Shown piece after piece: positions 1 through 7,925 of a stretch of DNA of 64,000 nt. The position numbers and the translations under genes were made by a program. The DNA comes from JBBQUN01 sp963698395 (GTDB lineage Bacteria > Actinomycetota > Acidimicrobiia > Acidimicrobiales > SZUA-35). The stretch covers positions 1,240,001-1,304,000 of the forward strand of contig CAVOQQ010000008.1 in NCBI GenBank assembly GCA_963698395.1. Direction: 5' to 3'. The notes below the pieces were generated by a model, which made no database searches, was not told the origin of the DNA, and saw only the letters and a list, made by a program, of their open reading frames with translations. The stretch's first letter is position 1. Each line of letters starts with the position of its first letter.

Positions 1-243
1 GACGGGGTCGTGGTCTGGTTGTCGGGACAGGACCCGATGCTGGTGGACACTCGTGGCAACATCAGCCCCACTTCACAGATCGCCTTCCACTCCTCGGCTC
101 GCTGGGAAGAGGTGGACGCCACCCAGGTCTTGACCATCGACTACCGCTTCTACGAAGCCGACACGCCGTTGTGCTGCCCCCAGCCCGCCCTCGACTGGTA
201 TTGGGAACTCGTCGACGGCCGCTTCGAATACATCCGCACCTAG
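1..243 (+). CDS. C-terminal part of an LppP/LprE-like protein (5' end outside window)
   Basis: The frame is open from the first base and ends at a TAG, so this is the 3' end of a gene starting upstream. The last 80 residues include a Tyr-rich strand (IDYRFYEADTP), a Cys-Cys pair followed by Pro, and a closing strand ending GRFEYIRT. This pattern recalls the C-terminus of the actinobacterial LppP/LprE lipoprotein family, where a paired Cys and an aromatic-rich strand close the domain. Function in that family is poorly defined and the protein would be exported. The family call rests on a short segment and is moderate at best. Confidence 0.5.
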   Translation, partial: DGVVVWLSGQDPMLVDTRGNISPTSQIAFHSSARWEEVDATQVLTIDYRFYEADTPLCCPQPALDWYWELVDGRFEYIRT

Positions 244-250
244 CGAAGCG

Positions 251-281
251 GAGAGGTTGCGAGCGCCAGCGAGCAACTCTG
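251..281. terminator. imperfect inverted repeat between convergent genes
   Basis: An imperfect stem (AGAGGTTGC paired with GCAACTCT, one bulged G) lies between the plus-strand gene ending at 243 and the minus-strand gene ending at 302. Its place between convergent genes fits a bidirectional terminator, but no clear T-run follows on either strand. Confidence 0.3.
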
Positions 282-301
282 GAAGAGAGCGAAGCGAACG
301 G

Positions 302-724
302 CTAGCCGTTCTCGACGCTCAGCCCGCCGTCGACCTCGGCGGCGAGAACCTCGAGTGTCTCCAGTTGATCGGCGAGGGTCGACTCGTCGTCGGAACACTC
401 GAACACGATGCTCACGGCGTGCAGGATCCATGCATCCACCGGATCGTCGAGCACCTCCAAGGGCGACGGAAGCAACTCACGTAGCGCGACCCGGAACTCG
501 CCATCGAGCTGGTCGCAGTACTCGCGTCCGCCGGTCAGGAGCGCTTCGGCGTCGGGAATCAGTTGCTGGCGCTGTTCCCACTCGACTTTCCATGCCGACT
601 CGGTCGGCCGATCCTCTGAGGTCGAACAGCCGACACCCACGCCGGCCAGGAGCAAGCCGAGGAGAAGCCCGATCGGTCGGCGGTGGTTCGTTCGATGCGG
701 GTCGAGATGCGATGGAATGGTCAA
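302..724 (-). CDS. small secreted lipoprotein, function unknown
   Basis: The product is 140 residues. After a basic N-terminus there is a hydrophobic helix (about residues 18-31) ending in a lipobox-like GVGC, so it should be exported and lipid-modified at Cys33. The mature part is acidic, mostly helical by composition, and has two further cysteines near residues 69 and 109 that could form a disulfide. I do not recognise a family. It is convergent with the LppP/LprE-like gene and stands alone on its strand. Confidence 0.7.
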   Translation of the reverse strand: MTIPSHLDPHRTNHRRPIGLLLGLLLAGVGVGCSTSEDRPTESAWKVEWEQRQQLIPDAEALLTGGREYCDQLDGEFRVALRELLPSPLEVLDDPVDAWILHAVSIVFECSDDESTLADQLETLEVLAAEVDGGLSVENG

Positions 725-862
725 GGTCGCCTTCGATTCGGGCTGAGGCCGATGATCCTACCGGGTGCGGTTGCGGCGAATGCCTTCCGGCCAGCGGCGT
801 GAGAGGGTGTTCGGGATGCGTGGTGAGGAACGTTCCGCTGACATCACGACGGAGGCATGAAC

Positions 863-1666
863 ATGTCCGAACCGCAGGTGCTGCACTCGAAGACATCAGC
901 CGAGCACGAGATCGTGGTCATCGAGGACGGCGACGTTCGCTACCTCTTCTTCAACGATCCCGGGGGTCGCGAGATCATCTCGAGGATGCAGATGACCAGC
1001 CCATCGAAGCTGCTCGCTCCCTACACCCAGGCCATGGTGCTGGCCCTGGCCTGGAACAGGCAACCGAGTCGGATGTACCTGATCGGCCTGGGTGCCGGCC
1101 GGTTGCCCTGGTTCTTCGAGTCGGTCGCACCGGACTGCTCGACCGATTGCGCCGAGATCGACCACGACGTGTACCAGATCGCGCGAGCGTTCTTCCGACT
1201 CGACGAGCTGCACCATCTCACCGTCCTGATCGAGGACGGCCGCAGCCATCTCGAATCGCTCGAGCCGACACCGACGTACGACTGCATCCTGATCGACGCG
1301 TTCAGCGGTACGGGCAGCACCCCGATGCAGCTGTCGACGATGGAGTTCTACGACGAGTGCCGGAGCCGCCTCGTTGCCGGCGGCGTCGTCGTTCTGAACA
1401 TCCTCGACACCGATGACCACTTCGATGCAAAGGTCGAGACGCTCCGCCGATCCTTCGACCATCTCTATCGCATCCAGATCGACCGCTCGCACCTCTACTT
1501 CGCCAGCGATCGCGCGGTCGAACGGCCGACGATGGAGACGCTGGCCGTCGAATTGGAGGCGGCATCGCTCGGAGCGACTCCGCTACTCCCCCACGCTCGT
1601 CTCTTCCGCCGCTTGCCCGGCCCCGTTGGCGAAGGTGCTCCGGTCTTGACCGACATCGCCCTCTGA
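863..1666 (+). CDS. spermidine synthase-like Rossmann-fold protein
   Basis: The product is 267 residues with the class I SAM/polyamine-synthase fold: a glycine-rich loop LIGLGAG (about residue 74), an acidic residue ending strand 2 (CAEIDHD), a DG motif after strand 3 (IEDGRSH) and an Asp-rich strand 4 (ILIDAFSG). Spermidine/spermine synthase-like proteins share these motifs, but many such actinobacterial proteins lack proven polyamine activity, so substrate is unknown. An ATG at 857 is only one base after the GGAGG at 851-855. The ATG at 863 lies seven bases after it and is the better start. Confidence 0.8.
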   Translation: MSEPQVLHSKTSAEHEIVVIEDGDVRYLFFNDPGGREIISRMQMTSPSKLLAPYTQAMVLALAWNRQPSRMYLIGLGAGRLPWFFESVAPDCSTDCAEIDHDVYQIARAFFRLDELHHLTVLIEDGRSHLESLEPTPTYDCILIDAFSGTGSTPMQLSTMEFYDECRSRLVAGGVVVLNILDTDDHFDAKVETLRRSFDHLYRIQIDRSHLYFASDRAVERPTMETLAVELEAASLGATPLLPHARLFRRLPGPVGEGAPVLTDIAL

Positions 1667-1821
1667 CGTCGATGGCAGCCTGACTGCGAGCCGATCGATG
1701 GCACCGAGATGGCCTATCCCGAAGAACGCGGCAATTCGGGCCCCGCACGATCGACTACCGAGCGGCCTGCGATCAGTACCCCGTCGCACCGGCGTGAGAA
1801 CGGGGCGCTAGCATCGAACAC

Positions 1822-2457
1822 ATGTTCGCAACGACCGACGAGAGGCCCTGCCCTGCGGCATTGCAGGGGTCGCTGTTCTCCCAGGGTGAGCCCGCGCTGC
1901 CTTCCACCGTCGACAGTCCCATTCGGATCGACCTCGGTGCCGGTGCGTGGCTCGATCATCGGCCGAACTGGCTGCCCGGTGCCGACGCCTGGTTTGCGAT
2001 GCTCGCTGCTGAACTCCAATGGCAATCGGCGAAGCGTCCGATGTACGACCGTGTGGTAGCGGTCCCCCGCCTCATCTGGAACGACCATGCCGATCAGTCG
2101 GTGGCGACGCCACCAGGGCTTCGCGGTTTGGCCGACCTGCTGTCGGCTCACTACGGCCGGCCGTTGCCGAGGATCGGCTGCAACTGGTATCGCCATGCCG
2201 CCGACTCGGTGGCCATGCACGCCGACCGGGTGCGGTCACCGACCGACGCGATCGTTGCCATCACCTCGGTCGGGGCACGTCGCACGTTGGTGCTGCGACC
2301 CAACCACGCAGGCCCCGGCCACCGATTCGATCTGGGGCACGGTGATCTGCTGGTGATGGGCGGCACGACGCAGGCCACCTGGCAGCACGGGATCCCCAAG
2401 GTGGCCAGGGCCGAACCACGCATCTCGATCATGGTGCGAGAGGCCGGAGGCGGTTGA
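1822..2457 (+). CDS. AlkB-like Fe(II)/2-oxoglutarate dioxygenase
   Basis: The product is 211 residues, the usual size for AlkB homologues, which repair alkylated bases by oxidative demethylation. The HxD iron-binding pair is in CNWYRHAADSVAMHADRV, the distal His in WQHGIPK, and the C-terminal Arg in RISIMVR would hold 2-oxoglutarate. The strand RIGCNWY matches the NxY/WY strand preceding HxD in the family. The DLLVMGG motif before the distal His is also typical. Its stop is close to the permease gene, so they may be co-transcribed. The AlkB-family call is firm; substrate is not shown. Confidence 0.88.
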   Translation: MFATTDERPCPAALQGSLFSQGEPALPSTVDSPIRIDLGAGAWLDHRPNWLPGADAWFAMLAAELQWQSAKRPMYDRVVAVPRLIWNDHADQSVATPPGLRGLADLLSAHYGRPLPRIGCNWYRHAADSVAMHADRVRSPTDAIVAITSVGARRTLVLRPNHAGPGHRFDLGHGDLLVMGGTTQATWQHGIPKVARAEPRISIMVREAGGG

Positions 2458-2519
2458 CCCGGCTCGGTGCAGGACGTTCGCCTCTTCCCTGCTCCCACAA
2501 GGCAGAGGACGATGGTGCT

Positions 2520-3755
2520 GTGACCACCGAGGTACGAGAAGCTCTATCGGCGACGACGTCACTCGATCGCACGATCAACCTCCCGGGGCTGATCTTCTAC
2601 GGCCTCGGCGTGACCGTGGGGGCCGGGATCTTCGCGCTGCTGGGCGAAATCCTCGGGATCGCCGGCGACAACGCTCCCCTCTCGTTCCTCATCGCCGGGC
2701 TCCTGGCCTCGCTCACCGGCGCCTCCTACATGCTCCTGGTCGGCGCCTTTCCCCAAGCCGGTGCAGAAGCGGCGTACGTCAACCGTGGACTCGGGGCACT
2801 GGCGGGCCGAATCACGGGTCTGGCCGTCGTCGTGACGGGAATCATCACCGGGGCGGTCGTCGCACTGGCCTTTGCGGGCTACCTCGCGACGCTGATCTCG
2901 ATCCCCGAGTCGCTCAGCGCGATCGGCGTGGTCCTGGTGCTCGGTCTCGTGGCCTGGTGGGGCGTTCGCGAGAGCGTGATCCTGGCCGCCGTCGTGACCT
3001 TGGTCGAGGTGGGCACACTGATCGTCATCATCCTCTTCGGGCTGGACCTCCTGGCAACGCCAGGGCTGTTGGGTGACGCCTTCACCCCTTCGATCGACAC
3101 CGCCGTCTTGTCACCGATCCTCGCCGGCTCGGTGCTTGCGTTCTTCGCCTTCGTCGGTTTCGAGAACATCGCCAACATGGCTGAGGAGACCATCGAGCCG
3201 AGACGGACGGGACCGATCGCGATCGCCATCGTGCTCGCCACGAGTGTCACGCTGTACGTCCTGCTCGCCCTGATCGCGGTCGCCGTGCCCGATCGCGGCG
3301 CCGTCACGGAATCGACAGCCCCCATGGCGGCGCTCTTCCGAGAAGTGAGCGGCCTTGGATCCGAGCCGGTGGCGATGGTTGCTTCCTTCGCGATGATCAA
3401 CGGCATCCTGATCCAGATCGTCATGGCAGCCCGTGTCCTGTACGGCATGGCGAATCAGGGCCTGGCACCGACGGTCCTCGGCCAGGTCGATGAGGCCCGT
3501 CAGACACCGGCCCGAGCCACCGTGCTGGTCGTGGCGGCCATGATCGTGCTGATCGTCAGCCTCCCCCTGGTGGAACTGGCCGAGTTGACCAGCTTCGTGA
3601 CCCTGGTCGTCTTCACCATGGTCAACGCCGCCTTGTTCATGATCGGCCGCAGACAGCCGGGTAGGGTGGTCGGCCGGTTCCGTTGGGTCGGTCTGCTGGG
3701 TGCAATCTCATCGATCTCCCTGGCCGCCTGGCAGATCGTCGACGCAATCGCATGA
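2520..3755 (+). CDS. APC-superfamily amino acid permease
   Basis: From the GTG at 2520 the product is 411 residues with about 11-12 hydrophobic segments. The first helix carries the APC signature (LIFYGLGVTVGAGIFALLGE), with the unwound G-x-G-x-G substrate-binding stretch. A later conserved piece, FFAFVGFENIANMAEE, matches helix 6 of amino-acid transporters. It should import amino acids or amines across the cytoplasmic membrane. A longer frame begins at a TTG (2454) overlapping the AlkB stop, but the GTG has an AGAGGA box ten bases upstream and gives a normal N-terminus. Confidence 0.85.
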   Translation: MTTEVREALSATTSLDRTINLPGLIFYGLGVTVGAGIFALLGEILGIAGDNAPLSFLIAGLLASLTGASYMLLVGAFPQAGAEAAYVNRGLGALAGRITGLAVVVTGIITGAVVALAFAGYLATLISIPESLSAIGVVLVLGLVAWWGVRESVILAAVVTLVEVGTLIVIILFGLDLLATPGLLGDAFTPSIDTAVLSPILAGSVLAFFAFVGFENIANMAEETIEPRRTGPIAIAIVLATSVTLYVLLALIAVAVPDRGAVTESTAPMAALFREVSGLGSEPVAMVASFAMINGILIQIVMAARVLYGMANQGLAPTVLGQVDEARQTPARATVLVVAAMIVLIVSLPLVELAELTSFVTLVVFTMVNAALFMIGRRQPGRVVGRFRWVGLLGAISSISLAAWQIVDAIA

Positions 3756-3792
3756 ATCACCGCATGAACCACATCGATCGGAGGTCGCTGGG

Positions 3793-4632
3793 ATGAAGCG
3801 CATGGTGGTGGGTACCGACGGCTCCCCTGGATCGACTGTCGCCTTGCGTTGGGCCGCGGAGCTTGCTGCCCGACACGGGGCCGAGATCCTCGTGATGACC
3901 GGATTCAATCCGGCGAATGCCCACCTGATCGACGATTCGGTCGAAGACTTGCTCAGCGAGCAGCGACCGACGATCGAGTCATGGGGCGAGGCTGCTCGTC
4001 TCGCCGGGGTGCCGGTCCGATCCGTGATCGAAACCGCTGATCCCCGGACCGGCATCCTCGCTGTTGCCGAACGCGAAGGAGCAGACCTCATCGTCGTCGG
4101 ACGAGAGGGCACTTCCGCCGGCCCAGGCTTTCTCCACATGGGGAACGTGGGCGAATGGCTGGCCCATCATTCACCGCTGCCGATTGCCGTCGTCGGTGGG
4201 ACGGTCAACAACGCCACACAATCCGTGCTCGTCGGCGTCGACGGATCGAAGGGTTCGCGTGTGGCGCTCGAATGGGTTCGTGATCTTGCCGCTGTTACGG
4301 CGGTTCGCATCGTCGTGGCGTCGGTCGAGCAGTCCCGCCTCGACTGGGTCCGCAGTCGGGCTCGTGAGTATTCGATTCGTTCGCACGAGGACACGATCCG
4401 CCATGACTACGCCGACACGCTCACCCAGGCCGGCGTGGTCTTCGACGTGGTGGCGCTGCGGGGACCGAACATTGCCGACCGCTTGTTGGATACGGCAAGC
4501 GCCGAGCAAACAGACGTGATCGTCGTCGGGGCACGCGGCCTCGGAGGCTTCACCGGACTACGTCTCGGTGGCGTTGCGATCAAGATGCTCCATCGCTCGG
4601 ATCGTCCGATCGTGTTGATTCCCGATCTTTGA
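3793..4632 (+). CDS. tandem-domain universal stress protein
   Basis: The product is 279 residues, two UspA domains in a row (about 1-137 and 140-279). Both start with the family strand (MVVGTDGSPGS; VLVGVDGSKGS). The second ends in a glycine-rich ATP-type loop (VVGARGLGGFTGLRLGG); the first has a degenerate version. In the second loop the final Ser/Thr of G-x2-G-x9-G-S/T is Val, so nucleotide binding may be weakened. The ATG at 3793 has a GGAGG eight bases upstream. It follows the permease by about 40 bases and may share its transcript. Confidence 0.88.
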   Translation: MKRMVVGTDGSPGSTVALRWAAELAARHGAEILVMTGFNPANAHLIDDSVEDLLSEQRPTIESWGEAARLAGVPVRSVIETADPRTGILAVAEREGADLIVVGREGTSAGPGFLHMGNVGEWLAHHSPLPIAVVGGTVNNATQSVLVGVDGSKGSRVALEWVRDLAAVTAVRIVVASVEQSRLDWVRSRAREYSIRSHEDTIRHDYADTLTQAGVVFDVVALRGPNIADRLLDTASAEQTDVIVVGARGLGGFTGLRLGGVAIKMLHRSDRPIVLIPDL

Positions 4633-4691
4633 GACGCACAGGATCGAACCAGCGGCATCGGACAGGCGCTGTCTGGGCTAGCGTTCGATGC

Positions 4692-5093
4692 ATGACACGA
4701 ACCGGACGATGCCTCTGCGGCGAGATCACCTACTCGATCGAGGGTGACCCGATGGCGGTCGCCGTCTGCCATTGCGATCACTGTCAACGCCAGAGCGGCG
4801 GGGCGTTCTCCACCAACGTCGTGGTCAGTCCCGACCAGCTGACGATCTCCGGTGACATCGCCACCTATGAAGACCGAGGCCGAACCGGCGACGAGGTGTA
4901 CGTCCTTCGCCGTTTCTGCCGCAACTGCGGATCGCCGATCGTGTCGGTGCTCGTCGGACGGCCCGAGATCGTGGCCGTCAAGGCCGGGACGCTCGACGAT
5001 CGCAGCGACATCCAGCCGAACGTCCAGGTGTGGTGCGACGACAAGCAGCCGTGGGTCGATCTCGGCGACATCCACGCCATCGCCCAGGAGTAG
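4692..5093 (+). CDS. GFA/CENP-V family zinc protein
   Basis: The product is 133 residues. It has the zinc-ligand pattern of the GFA family: CLCGE near residue 9, CHCDHCQRQSG near 27-37, and CRNCGSP near 77. The family is named for glutathione-dependent formaldehyde-activating enzyme, but most members are small zinc proteins of unknown substrate. Length and the C-x-H/C-DHC order are normal. The ATG at 4692 sits just before the conserved start (TRTGRCLCGEITY). It is convergent with the large regulator gene downstream. Confidence 0.85.
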   Translation: MTRTGRCLCGEITYSIEGDPMAVAVCHCDHCQRQSGGAFSTNVVVSPDQLTISGDIATYEDRGRTGDEVYVLRRFCRNCGSPIVSVLVGRPEIVAVKAGTLDDRSDIQPNVQVWCDDKQPWVDLGDIHAIAQE

Positions 5094-5201
5094 CAGCGGC
5101 CAGGGGCAGCAGCACCCCCTCGACGTCATCGAACTGGCCAGTGCCGCCGTTCTTCACGATCGGGTGCACGCAGCCTCCGTCTGCACGTGCTGCCGGGCCA
5201 C

Positions 5202-7925
5202 TCAGCCCTCCGGCCAGTTGTCGCAGGTGGCGTGATAGTCGCCACGCGGACCGAACTCGGCCCACTCTTGTCTGGTGAGGTTGCGGCCGACGGCGAAGCA
5301 GCTCAGCTCGAGCCAGTTCTCGAGATCGATCCGCCAGATGACCGTTGCACCATCGACGACCGTCGCAAGTTGGTCGGTCTCGGCGGCCAACGTGGCGGCC
5401 CAAGCGTCCCGGTCGTGCGGGAAGGGGCGACCGATCGGATCGAGTGTCGCTGCATCCCACAGCTGGGCCCCCTTGAGGCCGCCTGTCTTGAGATACCCGC
5501 CGCCGGCAGTGATCTCGAGCACTCGGCCAAGGCTTGGGTCGTCGACGCTGGGTACCGGGCCGAGGACGACCGTTCGCAGGTCGGCGGCATCTCGGATCTC
5601 CAGACCGCGTGACGACAGGGTGATGGCGTGAGCGCCGTCGGGGGTGAACACCAGGTGAGCGAAGCCGACCGAAGGGTCGAGCAGATCGACCAGCGCCCAG
5701 GTATCGGCGTCGTACACGGCGACATACTCGCTGGCAGTCGGGTAGACGAGGCGCAGACCGTCGGAGCTGAACTCCGGCACGTTGGAATGGCTCGTCAGCG
5801 GCGGCGCTGTGTCCTCGACATCCCTCAGTCGGTGGAGCAACCGTCCCGACGCAACGTCGTACACGTCGAGGATGCCCTCGCCGCCGTTCCACGGGTGGAG
5901 GAACTGGCGCCGGTCGGGCGTCAACGCCGGAATGTTGACACCGAACGTCATGAAGTCGGCAATCATCAACGGTTCGAGCGAAGCCGTCGCTGCGTTCCAG
6001 AGCTCGAAGGACAAACCGTCGTCGATCGCCTCGAACGTAATCACGTCGGTTCCGAACTGCCGGACGCCCCTGCCACTGCCGAAATCCCCTACGAGCAACG
6101 GTCCGGCTTCCGTCAGCGTCCAGACCGAGGTGGGGACCTCATCCCGGATGTTCCCACCCTGCACCACGGTGTGGCCATCGGTCGAGATGGCGTTGAACTG
6201 GCGGGAGTCGGCTCCTGCGGGCACCTTGGCGTCGATGAACAGTCCTACCCCGTCGGGTGCCCAGAAGCTCAGGCCGTTCGTGGTACCGAAGACCAGCAGA
6301 CCACCGTCGGGAGACAGAGCACCACCGAAGGCTGTCGAGACACTCTCGTAGAAGATGGGAGGCGAATTCGCTCCCCCGCCATCAAGGCTCCACACCGACC
6401 CGAGACCGACGATCCGGAGTCCCGACTCGTTGGCCACCATCCGCATGTCGCCGTCGACGCCTCCGGCGATCTGGTGGGCCTCGCCGATCGGCTCGCCGGA
6501 ATCCGGATCAAAGGACTGGAGCCGGTCTGCGGCCGTGTACAGGACGTCATCGGCATAGAGCACGAGTTGGGCATGGCGGTTCCTCGACAGTGCCTCGCCG
6601 ACGGTGGATCCGGTCTGGAGGTCCCACTGTTGGGCCGTGTGTCCATTGCCCCACGCTGCTGCCACTCGCCGCCCGTCAGGGCTCAGCGAGATATCGGTCA
6701 CGGCCTCGGCGACCGGGTCGTTCTCGGCGGCCGGTTGGAGCGTCGTTGCGGGTCCTGGGCCATCGATCTGCTCGATCTGGACCCGTCCGTTGTCGAGACC
6801 AAGAGCGACGATGCCATGATCGACATCGATTCTGATCACGGTGATCCCTCGGTCAGTGACACCGCCGGTGATCTGCTCGAGGTTCGCCGAATCCAGGATC
6901 GTCCACGACCCATCGGCGCTGGCGGCGGCGACGAATTCACGGTCGGCGCTGACATCGATGTCGGTGATCGATCCACCGATCGCCCGCTCGCGGAGCATGA
7001 CGCGGTCGATCGTGTCCCAGACCTCGATGCTCTGCTCGCTCGAGGCCACCAGCGCCTCCTCGGTGATGAACGCGACGCGCCGATAGCCCTTGCCGTTGGC
7101 GATGTCGCCGAGCCAGTCGGTTCGGGCCCCGGTGACCGCCGACTGCACGGACCCAAGCGTCTCGGTCGATGGGGCGAGACGGTGCGCCTCGAGCGCCAGC
7201 AGCATTGCCCGATTCGGATCCTCACCCACGGCGACTTGCGACTCGGCCATTACCCTTCGCAGATCGGCCTCGGTGGCGCTGCTGTCGGCCCTGCTGCGTT
7301 GCACCACCGCGATCGATCCTGCGACCAGCGCCACCACGGCGATCGCGGCCACCGCTCCGAGGAGCAGCCGCAGACGTTGGAGCTGCCGGTGCTCGAGCCG
7401 GACCTCGACGTCTCGCCGGGCCCGACTCGAATCGAGGAACGCACGCTCCGCCGGACTCAGTTCGGACTGGTGTTCTTCCGCCCACTCATCGACCGTCCCG
7501 AGACGAGCCCCGCGATAGAGTTCACCGTCGTCTCGACCCGATCGCTCCCACTCCGACGCCGACTCGGTGAGGCGGCCGAGAACACGCATACCGTCGCGAT
7601 CCTCGTTGATCCATCCTTGCAGGCGCGGCCATCCACGAATCAGGGCTTCGTGGGCGATCTCGACGGTCGGCTCTCTGGTGAGCGGATCCCGATCGAACGA
7701 AACCAGCCGAGCTGCGCCATAGGCACCGACCAGCTCCGTCGAGGCACCGACCACTTCGGATTGCCTCGCCCGACGTCGGGTGTCTTCGACGCCCTCTCCT
7801 GGCAAGATCAGTCGCGGAAAAGAGCCGACGACTCGCCGACCGGTCGTCAGAATCGAGGCTCGAGTAGATCTCTTCGGCTCGCTGGGACAGGACGGCTCCG
7901 ATCCCGCCGAGTCGACGATAGGCAT
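5202..7925 (-). CDS. C-terminal half of frameshifted BTAD-pseudokinase-STAND-WD40 regulator
   Basis: This open frame holds the second half of a protein whose first half lies at 7522-10176. True homology to the paralogs begins at RLILPGEG, codon at 7812-7814, so the first 37 residues are out-of-frame read-in. It carries the end of the STAND module (REPTVEIAHEALIRGWPRL), a membrane helix (about residues 186-208: LLLGAVAAIAVVALVAGSIA), and about 650 residues of WD40-type repeats. It closes with the C-terminal motif NWLELSCFAVGRNLTRQEW plus a later Cys. Joined to the first half it gives about 1,657 residues, matching the paralogs at 23128 and 29551 (1,741 and 1,668). The helix would put the propeller outside the cell. 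Confidence 0.8.
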   Translation of the reverse strand: MPIVDSAGSEPSCPSEPKRSTRASILTTGRRVVGSFPRLILPGEGVEDTRRRARQSEVVGASTELVGAYGAARLVSFDRDPLTREPTVEIAHEALIRGWPRLQGWINEDRDGMRVLGRLTESASEWERSGRDDGELYRGARLGTVDEWAEEHQSELSPAERAFLDSSRARRDVEVRLEHRQLQRLRLLLGAVAAIAVVALVAGSIAVVQRSRADSSATEADLRRVMAESQVAVGEDPNRAMLLALEAHRLAPSTETLGSVQSAVTGARTDWLGDIANGKGYRRVAFITEEALVASSEQSIEVWDTIDRVMLRERAIGGSITDIDVSADREFVAAASADGSWTILDSANLEQITGGVTDRGITVIRIDVDHGIVALGLDNGRVQIEQIDGPGPATTLQPAAENDPVAEAVTDISLSPDGRRVAAAWGNGHTAQQWDLQTGSTVGEALSRNRHAQLVLYADDVLYTAADRLQSFDPDSGEPIGEAHQIAGGVDGDMRMVANESGLRIVGLGSVWSLDGGGANSPPIFYESVSTAFGGALSPDGGLLVFGTTNGLSFWAPDGVGLFIDAKVPAGADSRQFNAISTDGHTVVQGGNIRDEVPTSVWTLTEAGPLLVGDFGSGRGVRQFGTDVITFEAIDDGLSFELWNAATASLEPLMIADFMTFGVNIPALTPDRRQFLHPWNGGEGILDVYDVASGRLLHRLRDVEDTAPPLTSHSNVPEFSSDGLRLVYPTASEYVAVYDADTWALVDLLDPSVGFAHLVFTPDGAHAITLSSRGLEIRDAADLRTVVLGPVPSVDDPSLGRVLEITAGGGYLKTGGLKGAQLWDAATLDPIGRPFPHDRDAWAATLAAETDQLATVVDGATVIWRIDLENWLELSCFAVGRNLTRQEWAEFGPRGDYHATCDNWPEG

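Noticed and set aside
7810..7822. programmed ribosomal frameshift in the first regulator
   Set aside because: The site TTT-TCC-GCG-A is not a known slippery heptamer, and the required shift is +1; an indel or error is simpler.
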